The notes: a model not told the origin generated them from the letters alone. 64,000 nt of DNA from Cryptoclostridium sp964637365 (GCA_964637365.1 CAZWWH010000006.1:22810-86809); one strand, 5' to 3'. Shown: positions 1 through 8,919, counted from the stretch's first letter. Numbers and translations are program-made.

Positions 1-1155
1 TATGGCCTGAACCTGAATCCCGACAAATATATTGATGAAATGTCCGTCAGCGAGCAGCAAACCGTGGAAATTATGAAAATGCTTTACCGCGGCGCTGACG
101 TCTTGATTTTGGACGAACCTACGGCAGTATTAACGCCGCAGGAAATTGAAAAATTCTTTGCGATTCTTCGCAATATGCGTGACCAAGGCTGTTCCATTGT
201 AATTATTACCCATAAAATGAACGAGGTGCTTGAAATTAGCGACCGTGTTACCATTCTCAGGAAAGGGGAAAGCATTGCTACCGTCAATACCAGTGAGACC
301 AGCGCCAAGGATTTGACGGAAATGATGGTGGGATATTCCATCGATCTTTCCATCAATCATACGGAAACGCCAATGGAATTGAGAAAACCATTGCTTACGG
401 TAGAGCATTTGGAAATTCATGGCGAAAACGGCGCGAAAATTATCGATGATATAAGCTTTCGTCTGTTCTCCGGGGAAGTGCTGGGGGTTGCCGGTATCGC
501 TGCCAGTGGTCAAAAAGAACTTTGCGAAGCCATTGTGGGCCTTTATGACGTTGCGAAAGGCAGTGTGAAATTAAAGGATGAAGAACTGTTGAGTATGAGC
601 CCTGTGGATATTATCAAAAAGGGTGTCAGCATGAGCTTTGTTCCTGAAGACCGCCTGGGTATGGGCCTTGTGGGGTCTTTGGATATTGTAGATAATGTGC
701 TGTTGAAAACGTATCGTGATCCCAAAGGGCTGCTGGTGGACCGCAAGGCCGGTGAAGTGGCAGCTAAAAAAATTGTGGAGAAATTCGACGTTAGCACACC
801 GTCCGTTCACCATCAGGTGAAAAAGCTGTCCGGTGGTAATATCCAAAAGGTGTTACTGGGGCGTGAAATTGATTCGGACCCCCAAGTGCTCATCACGGCG
901 TATCCCGCCCGAGGGCTTGACATCGGGGCCGCCTATCATATTTATAATGTCATTAATGAACAGCGGGAAAAAGGCGTCGGTGTCCTTTACATCGGCGAAG
1001 ACCTTGACGTTATTCTAGAGCTTTGTGACCGCATTATGGTCATGAGCCATGGATGTATTATGAAAATCGTAGATGCCAAATCTGTCACCAAAGAAGACCT
1101 TGGTTTGATGATGTTGGGTGGCACTGCTGATGTGGAGGAGGCCCATTATGCTTAA
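1..1155 (+). CDS. Nucleoside/sugar-type ABC importer, dual ATPase subunit (5' end cut by window)
   Basis: The reading frame is open from base 1, so the N-terminal part lies outside the window; 384 residues are visible. The visible part holds the end of the first nucleotide-binding domain (signature-like VSEQQ, Walker B LILDEPTAVLTPQE) and a complete second domain (signature LSGGNIQK near residue 275, then YPARGLD in place of a canonical Walker B DEP, as is usual in the second half of this class). The two-domain ATPase followed by two integral permeases is the layout of the BMP-family nucleoside importers (NupNOPQ/YufNOPQ type). The substrate-binding lipoprotein would be expected upstream of the window. 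The stop codon overlaps the start of the next gene, so translation is probably coupled. Substrate is inferred from family, not seen. Confidence 0.88.
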   Translation, partial: YGLNLNPDKYIDEMSVSEQQTVEIMKMLYRGADVLILDEPTAVLTPQEIEKFFAILRNMRDQGCSIVIITHKMNEVLEISDRVTILRKGESIATVNTSETSAKDLTEMMVGYSIDLSINHTETPMELRKPLLTVEHLEIHGENGAKIIDDISFRLFSGEVLGVAGIAASGQKELCEAIVGLYDVAKGSVKLKDEELLSMSPVDIIKKGVSMSFVPEDRLGMGLVGSLDIVDNVLLKTYRDPKGLLVDRKAGEVAAKKIVEKFDVSTPSVHHQVKKLSGGNIQKVLLGREIDSDPQVLITAYPARGLDIGAAYHIYNVINEQREKGVGVLYIGEDLDVILELCDRIMVMSHGCIMKIVDAKSVTKEDLGLMMLGGTADVEEAHYA

Positions 1156-2221
1156 AATTGTAAAACGAGCTGAAGTCACTCCCCTCCAGTCCATGACACA
1201 GCGATGCATCGCTGTGGTAGGGGCTTTAATTGCGGCAGCCATTTTTATGCTGGTCATGGGATATAATCCCCTGACCATTTTCTGGAAGCTGATAGAAGGT
1301 TCTCTGCTTTCGGAATATCGCTTTCAGCAAACCATCAATAAGACCATCCCCCTGGTTGTGATTTCTTTGGGAATTGCCATTGCTTTTAAAATGAAATTCT
1401 GGAACATTGGCGCTGAAGGTCAGTTTTTTATGGGAGCCTTTGCTGCAAGCTACTTTGCCTTGAATTTTACATTTCTGCCCAAACCGTTGCTGATTCTCAT
1501 TATGATGGTGGTTGCCATGATTGCCGGTGCTTTTTGGTGCTTTATTCCCGGGATATTAAAGGCCAAATGGGGAACCAACGAAACGCTGGTTACTTTGATG
1601 CTGAATTATGTGGCGACAAAATGGATTATGTTTCTGCAATACGGTCCCTGGAAAGACCCAAATGCCGCGGGCTTTCCTCGCATTCCTGTGTTTGAGGACG
1701 TGGCAGTATTGCCGAAATTGTTTGGAATCCATATTGGTTGGATCTTTGCCGTGATTCTCGTGGTAGGCGTTTATTTCCTCCTCAATAAAACAAAGCTCGG
1801 CTATGAGATTACCGTAGTAGGGGAGAATGTGTCCACTGCGCGGTATGCGGGAATGAATGTAAAAAAAGTCCTTTTGATTTCTGTTTGCCTCTCCGGAGCC
1901 ATCTGCGGTTTGGCCGGGATGTTACAGGCCACTGGTATTGAGCATTCCCTGACCTACCAGCTCAGCGGCGGCATTGGTTTTACCGCCATCATCACCTGTT
2001 GGCTGGCACGGTTAAAACCGGTGAACGTCGTACTGGTTTCCTTCCTCTTTGCCATGCTGATTCAAGGCGGCGCTTACCTGCAAGGGTCGCTGCAAATTCC
2101 CTCGGCCGTATCCGGTATTTTGCAGGGAATTATTCTCTTCTTTGTATTGGCCAGTGATTTCTTTTCCCAATACCGTTTTGTGCGGATGAAAAAAACTGTC
2201 CCAACTAAGGAGGTGGCCTGA
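1148..2221 (+). CDS. ABC importer permease 1 (nucleoside type, BPD_transp_2 family)
   Basis: This 357-residue protein has many hydrophobic segments and the family-typical stretches FWNIGAEGQF, GTNETLVTLMLNYV and GENVSTARYAGMN. These belong to the larger permease of NupP/YufP-type nucleoside importers. I chose the ATG at 1148, not the in-frame ATG at 1118, because GGAGGAGG (1133-1140) sits at the right distance and the shorter start leaves a normal cytoplasmic N-terminus. The gene overlaps the upstream ATPase by 8 bases, and its stop overlaps the start of the second permease by one base (TGATG). It forms the transmembrane channel with the next gene product. Confidence 0.88.
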   Translation: MLKIVKRAEVTPLQSMTQRCIAVVGALIAAAIFMLVMGYNPLTIFWKLIEGSLLSEYRFQQTINKTIPLVVISLGIAIAFKMKFWNIGAEGQFFMGAFAASYFALNFTFLPKPLLILIMMVVAMIAGAFWCFIPGILKAKWGTNETLVTLMLNYVATKWIMFLQYGPWKDPNAAGFPRIPVFEDVAVLPKLFGIHIGWIFAVILVVGVYFLLNKTKLGYEITVVGENVSTARYAGMNVKKVLLISVCLSGAICGLAGMLQATGIEHSLTYQLSGGIGFTAIITCWLARLKPVNVVLVSFLFAMLIQGGAYLQGSLQIPSAVSGILQGIILFFVLASDFFSQYRFVRMKKTVPTKEVA

Positions 2222-3186
2222 TGGGTATTTTGACAACCATTGGTTTGTTTTTGCAAACCTCCATGCAGATGGGAACTACCATTCTTTACGGCACCCTCGG
2301 TGGTATTCTGGGTGAAAAAGCCGGTAACCTGAATCTTGGGGTAGAGGGTATGATGTTAATGGGGGCGGTTATGGGCTTTATGGCTGGGGTAAAAACCGGC
2401 AGTGCGCTTTTTGCTGTATTGATTGCGGGCTTGGCCGGCGCTTTGGGAGCGCTAATTTATGCCATTGTTACCGTAACCTTCCGGGGCAATCAAATTGTTT
2501 CGGGGCTTGCCTTGACGATATTTGGCACCGGTTTTTCCGGATTTGTAGGAAAAAGTCTTTCCGGCGTGGCTCTGCCCGCTTCAGTCACCAAGGCTTTCGC
2601 TTCTGTGAAAGTGCCTTTCCTTTCAGATATTCCCATTTTAGGGCCTACCATATTTAATCAAAGCGCCTATGTTATGGCGGCTTTATTCCTGGCAGTTCTC
2701 ATGTATTTTTATTTTAAAAAGACGAAAATTGGTCTGAACCATAAAGCCGTCGGGGAGAACCCCTCGGCAGCTGACGCATCAGGGATCAATACTACACTGT
2801 ATAAATATGTGGCTTTGGTCAGCGGCGGTTTCCTTTGCGGCGTTGGCGGTGGCTATTTGACCTTGGTATTCGTTCCCCGTTGGCAGGAGGAAATCACCGC
2901 CGGACTGGGCTGGATTGCCGTGGCTTTGGTGATCTTCTGTACCTGGCATCCTCTCAAAGCCATTCTCGGCGCATACTTTTTTGGAATGTTGCGAGCTTTA
3001 GTGTTTAAAATACAAGGCGTGTCTATTCCCCTATTCGGACATCATATTACCATAGCTTCAAATCTTTTGGATATGCTCCCCTACTTGATGACCATTGTGG
3101 TTTTGCTCATTGTGACTTTGGGGAACAATCGCAAGCATCGACCGCCTGAGGGCTTAAGCAATCCCTTTTTCCGAGAGGATCGCTAA
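2221..3186 (+). CDS. ABC importer permease 2 (nucleoside type, BPD_transp_2 family)
   Basis: The 321-residue product is almost entirely membrane-spanning and carries the family stretches GEKAGNLNLGVEGMM, RGNQIVSGLAL and GENPSAADASGIN, as in NupQ/YufQ. It is the smaller permease of the importer. The start ATG overlaps the upstream stop by one base and is preceded by AAGGAGGTG. It is the last gene of the operon: an intrinsic terminator follows at 3215-3252. Together with its two neighbours it would import nucleosides or a related solute; the exact substrate cannot be deduced here. Confidence 0.88.
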   Translation: MGILTTIGLFLQTSMQMGTTILYGTLGGILGEKAGNLNLGVEGMMLMGAVMGFMAGVKTGSALFAVLIAGLAGALGALIYAIVTVTFRGNQIVSGLALTIFGTGFSGFVGKSLSGVALPASVTKAFASVKVPFLSDIPILGPTIFNQSAYVMAALFLAVLMYFYFKKTKIGLNHKAVGENPSAADASGINTTLYKYVALVSGGFLCGVGGGYLTLVFVPRWQEEITAGLGWIAVALVIFCTWHPLKAILGAYFFGMLRALVFKIQGVSIPLFGHHITIASNLLDMLPYLMTIVVLLIVTLGNNRKHRPPEGLSNPFFREDR

Positions 3187-3214
3187 GCTAATTGTTTTTG
3201 AATCACGAAACTTG

Positions 3215-3256
3215 AATACCCGCCAAAACAAAACTGTTTTCGGCGGGTATTTATGA
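3215..3256 (+). terminator. Intrinsic terminator of the ABC importer operon
   Basis: A perfect 10-bp stem (AATACCCGCC at 3215-3224 with GGCGGGTATT at 3242-3251), extended by an A-rich/T-rich inner stem, follows the last permease gene by about 30 bases. Confidence 0.8.
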
Positions 3257-3302
3257 TGAATGAAAAATCGTTGGATAAAGTGACAGATGATATTTTGTTG
3301 TT

Positions 3303-3335
3303 AAAAAAATACAGCCGCCTCAAAGAGACGGCTGT
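3303..3335 (-). terminator. Intrinsic terminator of the iorAB-gtrA operon
   Basis: ACAGCCG (3311-3317) pairs with CGGCTGT (3329-3335). Read on the minus strand, the stem is followed by a run of seven T, just beyond the stop of the GtrA-like gene. Confidence 0.75.
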
Positions 3336-3343
3336 CGTTCGTT

Positions 3344-3787
3344 TTATACATCCATTTTTTGTTGGTAATAGCGAAACACCAGCTTACTGAGAACGTAGTT
3401 TAGCAATACCACCACAAGGCCGATGATTACTTTGGCTAGGAAGTCATGCATATGCAACAGATGAACCATAAGGAACAGTAGGAGCATGTCTACACCGCCG
3501 GAAAAAGCACGCGAACTGAAAAAGGCAAAAATTTCCCTGGCTACTAAAACAGTACCACTGGTGTTGCTGTGAAATACCCAGCGACGATTTGTTAAGTAAG
3601 CGAACAGCACAGCAAAAAACCATGCCAAAATATTGGACCAATAAATGGACACACTTAACAGGCGGGTAAAAATAAAATAGGTACCCCAGTTTACCACAGT
3701 GGTAAAAATGCCAAAAAACATATATAATACCAGATCTCTCTGGTTTGTCCATAAGTTTTTTACAAGTTTTTTCATTTTCATAATCAT
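3344..3787 (-). CDS. GtrA-like family membrane protein
   Basis: The 147-residue protein has four predicted membrane segments, starting with the stretch LYMFFGIFTTVVNWGTYFIF and a central WSNILAWFFAVLFAYLTNRRWVF, which is the hallmark of the GtrA/PF04138 family. Members are linked to flipping or transfer of lipid-linked sugars in the envelope, but most are uncharacterised. It is the last gene of the minus-strand group iorA-iorB-zinc ribbon-gtrA, 19 bases after the preceding stop. No good ribosome-binding site is visible before the ATG, so translation may depend on coupling, or the true start may be one of the nearby Met codons (3781, 3775). Confidence 0.78.
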   Translation of the reverse strand: MIMKMKKLVKNLWTNQRDLVLYMFFGIFTTVVNWGTYFIFTRLLSVSIYWSNILAWFFAVLFAYLTNRRWVFHSNTSGTVLVAREIFAFFSSRAFSGGVDMLLLFLMVHLLHMHDFLAKVIIGLVVVLLNYVLSKLVFRYYQQKMDV

Positions 3788-3806
3788 GTCGCAAGGAGAA
3801 TCTTTG

Positions 3807-4118
3807 TTATCTTGGGTTATTCTTTCTTTCTTGTTCTCCTGTATCCTCCCAAACCATGGTCAATTCTCCATCAATCATGGTCAAACCAAAGGTGCCGTCT
3901 TCTACAGTTTGTGCTTCTGTTTCGGCCTGGCCGTCAACCAGACGATACCATTTCATCTTTGCACCGCATTCATGGCAGGGAGCCACAAACCAATATCCAG
4001 TGTCATCATGGCCATATTTCGCAATATTGCCCAACGTGCCAAAGCAGCGGGAGCATAGAATTCGTGCGCCGTCCCGATAGGCGGGATAAATTTTTTTGGC
4101 TTTATTTGACGGCTTCAT
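3807..4118 (-). CDS. Small zinc-ribbon-like hypothetical protein
   Basis: This 103-residue reading frame has two CxxC pairs, CSRC and CHEC (about residues 21-24 and 48-51), followed by GAKMKWYRL, consistent with a zinc ribbon. The C-terminal half is acidic and shows no motif I recognise. I place the start at 4118, where AAGGGTT precedes the ATG and the gene overlaps the end of iorB by 17 bases; the longer in-frame extension to 4211 would lie fully inside iorB and is unlikely. Its position between iorB and gtrA suggests co-transcription with the indolepyruvate oxidoreductase. Function unknown. Confidence 0.6.
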   Translation of the reverse strand: MKPSNKAKKIYPAYRDGARILCSRCFGTLGNIAKYGHDDTGYWFVAPCHECGAKMKWYRLVDGQAETEAQTVEDGTFGLTMIDGELTMVWEDTGEQERKNNPR

Positions 4119-4683
4119 AACCCTTGCGGAATCCTTTTTTATTGACTTCCAGGAATTTGGCGGGAATATTTTCTTCCATGACTTTGATGCATTCTTCCTC
4201 AGCCAAGCCAAAGGCTTTGGCCCAAGCGCCCAAAAGTACCATGTTCAGGGACTTGGGATTCCCTACAGCCTGAGCCATGGCATAGGCTGGAAATAGGGTA
4301 ACGTCAGCTTCAATGGATTTCAGATAGGCTTCCAGGTCTGTGGGATATTCCATCGTGCCCATTGTCACGGGCATAGGATTAATTTCCATTTCGTTGACGA
4401 TGACATGGCCACCTTTTTTTAGATAGGGCAGTGCCCGCACAGCTTCTAATTTTTCAAAAGCTAGAATATAATCGGCAGTACCTGGGGCGATAATGGGAGA
4501 ATAGACCTTTTCCCCAAATCGAACCTGGGTAACAACACTGCCGCCCCGTTGGGACATGCCATGAATTTCTGAAACCTTAATATCATAACCTTTGCTGATG
4601 AGCAAACGGGATAAAATGCGGGCAGCCAAAACCGTGCCCTGTCCGCCAACGCCGGCAATGAGGATATTTTTTACTTCACTCAT
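4102..4683 (-). CDS. iorB: Indolepyruvate:ferredoxin oxidoreductase, beta subunit
   Basis: The 193-residue product starts with the glycine-rich nucleotide-binding-like segment LIAGVGGQGTVLAARIL and contains SEIHGMSQRGGSVVTQVRFG, both typical of the gamma/beta-type subunit of 2-oxoacid:ferredoxin oxidoreductases of the Ior type. With IorA it converts aryl pyruvates (indole-, phenyl-, hydroxyphenylpyruvate) and CoA to aryl-acetyl-CoA, reducing ferredoxin, or runs in reverse for aromatic amino acid synthesis from aryl acids. The start at 4683 follows AGGAGGGGG; an in-frame ATG at 4791 would lie inside iorA and is rejected. iorA ends just one base upstream. Confidence 0.93.
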   Translation of the reverse strand: MSEVKNILIAGVGGQGTVLAARILSRLLISKGYDIKVSEIHGMSQRGGSVVTQVRFGEKVYSPIIAPGTADYILAFEKLEAVRALPYLKKGGHVIVNEMEINPMPVTMGTMEYPTDLEAYLKSIEADVTLFPAYAMAQAVGNPKSLNMVLLGAWAKAFGLAEEECIKVMEENIPAKFLEVNKKGFRKGYEAVK

Positions 4684-4684
4684 C

Positions 4685-6418
4685 TTATTCCCCCTCCTTT
4701 CTGATGACATTATGGGGGCAGATATTAACGCATAAACCGCAGCCCACGCATTGATCTCCATGGATGATGGGAACGTCGCCGGTGTTTTCAATGGCGGGAC
4801 ATCCGATTTTCAAGCAGCGTTTACACTTCATGCAGCGGTCGGCGTCGATATAAAGGGCCGGGCGGCTTTCCTTTAGCAGTAATTCGCAGGGCCGGCGAGC
4901 AATGATTACCGAGGGCTCTTCGGCGGCCATTTCTTCTTTTAAGACCTTGACGGTACCGTCTACATCAAAAGGATCCACCACAGTGACTCTCTCAATGCCG
5001 ATACCGTGAATTAAGGCTTCCAAGTTGATGGCTTTGGTGGGCTCCCCTTTGACGGTGCGACCCGTCAGGGGGTTTTGCTGATGCCCTGTCATTGCGGTGA
5101 TGCTGTTGTCCAGAATCACGCAGGTGCCAATGCCTTTATTGTAAACCATATCCACCAAACCGGTGATGCCGGAGTGGATGAAGGTGGAATCCCCAATCAC
5201 AGAAACAGTTTGCTTGGCGAATTCTTTGCCGCGAACTTTTTCCATGCCGATAGTCATGCCAATGCCAGCGCCCATGCAAATGGTGGTATCAACGCTTTGG
5301 AGCGGTGGCAGACAGCCCAGGGTGTAGCAACCAATGTCGCCGATAACGTTGGCCTTTACCCTCTTTAAGGCGTGGAAGGTGCCTCTGTGGGGGCAGCCGG
5401 CGCAAAGCACCGGAGGCCGCATTGGCAGGTTTCCTTCGTAACAATAAGGAATTTCCTGTTTTTTCCCCAGGAGTTTTTCGGCAATGATCTCCGGGAAGAT
5501 TTCCCCACAGCGGGAGAATACCTCTTTGCCAACAACCTCCATCCCCATGGCGCGGCATTTATCTTCGGTAACGGAATCCAGTTCTTCGATGACATAGACT
5601 TTATCTACCTTGGCGGCAAAGTCTGCCAGCAGTTTTTTCGGTAAGGGATTGGAAAGTCCCAATTTTAAAACGGAAGCATCGGGCAGGGCTTCCTTGACGT
5701 ATTCATAAACGATTCCCGAGGCAATGACGCCTATGGAGGTATCGTTGATTTCCATACGATTTAATGTCGATGTTTCGGCGTATTCTGCCAATTTTTCCAA
5801 ACGGGCTTCGGCTTCTTGATGGCGAGGCCGTGCATGGGCCGGAATCATGACATATTTTTGAGGATTCTTTTCATAAGGCTTAGGTTCCCGTTCCTCCCGC
5901 TGGCCTTTTTCTACCAAAGACTGGGAGTGGGCAACCCGTGTGGTAAGACGGAGCATCACAGGGGTGTCAAAGGTTTCACTGATGGTGAAGGCCACCTTGG
6001 TAAATTCCAAACATTCCTGGGAATCTGAGGGCTCCAATACGGGGATTTTCGCGAATTCCCCCAGTTTTCTATTGTCTTGTTCATTTTGGGAGCTGTGCAT
6101 CCCCGGATCATCGGCGGAAACAAAGACAAGACCTCCATTGATTCCGCTGAAGGCCACGGTCATTAAAGGATCCATAGCTACATTGACGCCGACATGTTTC
6201 ATACATACCAGGGCTCTGCCACCGCCGATGGCAGCGCCAATGCCTACTTCCATGGCGACCTTTTCATTGGGCGCCCATTCGGCGTAAAGCTCTTCGTATT
6301 TGGCGGCATTTTCCGTAATCTCTGTACTGGGAGTTCCTGGATAAGCCGCGACAACATGAACGCCAGCTTCCCAAGCGCCTTGGGCAATGGCTTCATTACC
6401 GGTCATTAATTGTTTCAT
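4685..6418 (-). CDS. iorA: Indolepyruvate:ferredoxin oxidoreductase, alpha subunit
   Basis: The 577-residue product has the pyruvate-ferredoxin-oxidoreductase N-terminal domain (MTGNEAIAQGAWEAG, GTPSTEI), a central TPP-binding region (CAGCPHRGTFHALK, GDIGCYTLG, GDSTFIHSGITG) and two C-terminal 4Fe-4S clusters (CMKCKRCLKIGC with a following P, and CVGCGLCVNICP). This order is diagnostic of IorA. The enzyme is oxygen-sensitive and points to an anaerobe. I use the ATG at 6418 because GAGGT lies about ten bases upstream; the longer frame to 6460 lacks a site. The minus-strand promoter region contains an extended -10 element near 6498-6503. Confidence 0.95.
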   Translation of the reverse strand: MKQLMTGNEAIAQGAWEAGVHVVAAYPGTPSTEITENAAKYEELYAEWAPNEKVAMEVGIGAAIGGGRALVCMKHVGVNVAMDPLMTVAFSGINGGLVFVSADDPGMHSSQNEQDNRKLGEFAKIPVLEPSDSQECLEFTKVAFTISETFDTPVMLRLTTRVAHSQSLVEKGQREEREPKPYEKNPQKYVMIPAHARPRHQEAEARLEKLAEYAETSTLNRMEINDTSIGVIASGIVYEYVKEALPDASVLKLGLSNPLPKKLLADFAAKVDKVYVIEELDSVTEDKCRAMGMEVVGKEVFSRCGEIFPEIIAEKLLGKKQEIPYCYEGNLPMRPPVLCAGCPHRGTFHALKRVKANVIGDIGCYTLGCLPPLQSVDTTICMGAGIGMTIGMEKVRGKEFAKQTVSVIGDSTFIHSGITGLVDMVYNKGIGTCVILDNSITAMTGHQQNPLTGRTVKGEPTKAINLEALIHGIGIERVTVVDPFDVDGTVKVLKEEMAAEEPSVIIARRPCELLLKESRPALYIDADRCMKCKRCLKIGCPAIENTGDVPIIHGDQCVGCGLCVNICPHNVIRKEGE

Positions 6419-6497
6419 TGTTGTACCTCGTAATACCTTGAAATTCTCTTTTATGAGCATTCATCATTTTTTATGGTCATTGTATATAGATATTAAT

Positions 6498-6506
6498 ATT
6501 ATAGCA
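6498..6506 (-). promoter_or_regulatory. Probable extended -10 promoter of iorAB
   Basis: On the minus strand TGC-TATAAT reads across 6506-6498, an extended -10 box about 80 bases upstream of the iorA start. No convincing -35 box is present. Confidence 0.4.
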
Positions 6507-6600
6507 GAAATCATAGGGGAATTCCACTATTTTTATCCCCGGAAACCCTGGGAACTTTTTTCGTTTCTAAAATACAGAGGATAATCATTGTGTTTTATTC

Positions 6601-6630
6601 TTGTCAAGGGCCGGGAGATTATGGTAAGAT
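6601..6630 (+). promoter_or_regulatory. Probable promoter of the transglutaminase/SLH gene
   Basis: TTGTCA (6601-6606), an 18-base spacer ending in TGG, and TAAGAT (6625-6630) form a sigma-A-like promoter with an extended -10, about 65 bases upstream of the start codon. Confidence 0.5.
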
Positions 6631-6693
6631 AAAAACAAAGATTTGCCGCTATGATTCTATCGTGACAGAGCAGCAAAGTTTAAAGGAGGAAAC

Positions 6694-8484
6694 ATGAAAC
6701 ATAAAAGTACATTTAGAATCTTTTGGCTTCTGGCTTTATGCCTTGTGATATCTTTTGGTTTTTCCTGGGGCATTTTGGCAGATGAAACCGAAGATACCGC
6801 CGTCTATTCCTACAGCGCCGGCGACATTTTTGATGTCCCCGCTGACGAAGGGGATATTGAGTATTTTGGTTATGCGGAAATCAGCAAAACACCGCTCTCC
6901 ACTGCCAAATCCCTGATCAATTCCTTGAAGGTATATCCCCAGGTCACTGGCTACGCTTCCATTGACAATAAGGTGAATTCCATTTTGGCTCCCTATGCAA
7001 AAAGCGATACCTATACAAAATTGAAAGCCGCTTATGATTATTTGGTTCGTAACGTGGATTTTGATTGGGGCGCTTATAATGAACGGAATTGGTATGGCTT
7101 TGCCAAACCATATCATTATAAAGACTTTGTCGGGAAATATCAGTGTCCCATTCCCAATGCCGTCATTGACCGAGGCTACTATGCGATGTTTTATGGAGAA
7201 GGTGTTTGCTACAATTATGCGTCGGCCTTTGCCATTATGGCTCGTAACATTGGGATCGAAGCCTATGTTCATACCGGTACCTTTGTATGGAGTCCTACCT
7301 ACAGCACGGTTCACGCTTGGGTAGAAATCCCCATCAACGGAAAAATGTATATCTTTGATCCTCAACAGGAATACCGTGCCTCCAATGATGGTCGCGGCAC
7401 CATCCCTTATAAATATTTCTGCTTGAGCCATTCTGATGACTCCCGTTTTAACTGGAATACCCAGGAAAATAGAAATCGTGATGCTTCTTTTATTCCTGTT
7501 ACCTCCCGTGGGAAACAAGTCAAAGCTGATATTACTGTCACTGCCAGTGAAAGCGGTACTGCCAGCGGCGGCGCCCGTTATGACATGAACGGCACCTGCA
7601 CTGTCACGGCGAAACCCAAAAGCGGCGTGACCTTCCGCGGCTGGTATGAAGGAAACGCTTTGGTTTCTAAAGATTTAAACTATACCTTTAAAGTGACCCG
7701 TGACCGCGATTTAATTGCCATGTTTGGCGATGACATTTTTGTTGACGTGACTTCCGATCAGTGGTTCTCCGACAGTGTTAAGGGTTGTTACGACCTGGAA
7801 CTGATGAAAGGAATGACTGACGTTACTTTCTGTCCTGATACCAGTATGACCCGGGCCATGATGGTGACGGTTTTGGCCAGAATGTCCGGTGCTGATCTTT
7901 CTCAGTACGAAGGTAAATCCGAGTACCAGGACGTTGCTTCGGATAAATGGTACTGTTCTGCGGTGAATTGGGCTGAGAAAAACGGCGTTACCATGGGGAT
8001 GTCGGAAACGGCCTTTTGTCCTGAAGTAAAAGTGACCAGAGAACAAATGGCTACTTTCCTTTACCGTTTCTTCGATATGATGAAGCTGGAATTGCCACAG
8101 GCAGATGTGGCTATGAACTTCAAAGATATGACTTCCATCCAGGATTGGGCTTGGGAAGCGGTTGACGTGATGCAGCGTGCGGAAATCGTCAAGGGCTATC
8201 CTGACGGCACGTTCCAGCCGCAAAATGATTTGACCCGCGCCGAAGCCGCTACCATGCTGTTCCGCTGCTATGGTGAGGTTCATGTGGTGGTGGAAGGTGA
8301 AGGTTCCGTTGACGGCGCAGGATACTATCTTTGGGGTTCCACTGTAACCTTAACCTCCACCCCTGCCCAAGGCGCAGCCTTTGACGGATGGTATCAAAAA
8401 GAGCTATTGTCTAAGGATAATCCTTATTCCTTTGTGTTGAAAGAAACTGTCGACAATTTATCTTGTAAGTTTATCGAAGCGTAA
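6694..8484 (+). CDS. Secreted transglutaminase-like protein with B-repeats and three SLH domains
   Basis: The 596-residue protein begins with a signal peptide (residues 1-29, hydrophobic core FWLLALCLVISFGFSW). A transglutaminase/protease-like core follows at about 90-230 with an apparent catalytic triad Cys172 (EGVCYNYASAF), His207 (VHAWVEI) and Asp222 (YIFDPQ). Next come a divergent InlB-type B-repeat (about 280-345, ending GWYEGN...F), three SLH modules (about 350-390, 412-455, 478-520, each with W-F/W-A and an R-E/R-A motif) and a second B-repeat (530-596). SLH triplets bind pyruvylated cell-wall polymer, so the enzyme is probably displayed on the surface. Strong site AAAGGAGG precedes the ATG. 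Monocistronic between a promoter and a terminator. Substrate unknown. Confidence 0.9.
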   Translation: MKHKSTFRIFWLLALCLVISFGFSWGILADETEDTAVYSYSAGDIFDVPADEGDIEYFGYAEISKTPLSTAKSLINSLKVYPQVTGYASIDNKVNSILAPYAKSDTYTKLKAAYDYLVRNVDFDWGAYNERNWYGFAKPYHYKDFVGKYQCPIPNAVIDRGYYAMFYGEGVCYNYASAFAIMARNIGIEAYVHTGTFVWSPTYSTVHAWVEIPINGKMYIFDPQQEYRASNDGRGTIPYKYFCLSHSDDSRFNWNTQENRNRDASFIPVTSRGKQVKADITVTASESGTASGGARYDMNGTCTVTAKPKSGVTFRGWYEGNALVSKDLNYTFKVTRDRDLIAMFGDDIFVDVTSDQWFSDSVKGCYDLELMKGMTDVTFCPDTSMTRAMMVTVLARMSGADLSQYEGKSEYQDVASDKWYCSAVNWAEKNGVTMGMSETAFCPEVKVTREQMATFLYRFFDMMKLELPQADVAMNFKDMTSIQDWAWEAVDVMQRAEIVKGYPDGTFQPQNDLTRAEAATMLFRCYGEVHVVVEGEGSVDGAGYYLWGSTVTLTSTPAQGAAFDGWYQKELLSKDNPYSFVLKETVDNLSCKFIEA

Positions 8485-8510
8485 AGTGACAGTGCTTTTT
8501 AAATTGTATT

Positions 8511-8546
8511 TATATCCCTCTCGAATGAGAGGGATATTTCTTTTTC
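8511..8546 (+). terminator. Intrinsic terminator after the SLH gene
   Basis: ATATCCCTCT (8512-8521) pairs with AGAGGGATAT (8528-8537) and is followed by a T-rich stretch. Confidence 0.8.
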
Positions 8547-8577
8547 CTCCTGAATAAGGTATAGGGGAGGGAATGTT

Positions 8578-8919
8578 ATGACGAAACAACAAAACCCCAT
8601 GGGGCCAAAAAAAATAAAAGAAGATGAGAAATCCGATTCCATGGATAAAAAAGAAAAAGTGCGCCGCTGTGTGTCCGATGCCCTTGATTTGCCTACGGAT
8701 TTAACCTGCCATTTGCCCCGTATCGTCCTCTCCGGCGACAGTGAATTGCTTCTGGAAAACCACCGCGGTATTCTACAATATAATGATACTATGATCCGTG
8801 CGGCCTATCGCGGCGGTATTCTGGAAATCAGTGGGGAAAATCTTTCTCTGCCGATTTTGAAACCGGATATGCTGGCTGTGGAGGGTACCATTATTACCCT
8901 GCGTTTTGTACGAAGTTAA
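8578..8919 (+). CDS. yqfC: Sporulation protein YqfC
   Basis: The 113-residue product matches the small YqfC family: LDLPTDLTCHLPRIVLSGDSELLLENHRGI and a C-terminal ITLRFV. YqfC is made in the mother cell under sigma-E during sporulation in Bacillus and is almost always next to yqfD, as here (11 bases apart). The family is usually about 90 residues; the extra 20 or so at the N-terminus are charged and lysine-rich. The ATG at 8578 follows GGGGAGGGA; a downstream in-frame ATG at 8641 would give the standard length but lacks as good a site. The biochemical role is not known. Confidence 0.85.
   Translation: MTKQQNPMGPKKIKEDEKSDSMDKKEKVRRCVSDALDLPTDLTCHLPRIVLSGDSELLLENHRGILQYNDTMIRAAYRGGILEISGENLSLPILKPDMLAVEGTIITLRFVRS

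Noticed and set aside
1118..1147. Longer start for the first ABC permease
   Set aside because: It would begin inside the ATPase gene without a site; the ATG at 1148 follows GGAGGAGG.
6736..7518. 260-codon minus-strand frame opposite the transglutaminase gene
   Set aside because: Antisense to a clearly coding region with signal peptide and catalytic motifs; no start signal.
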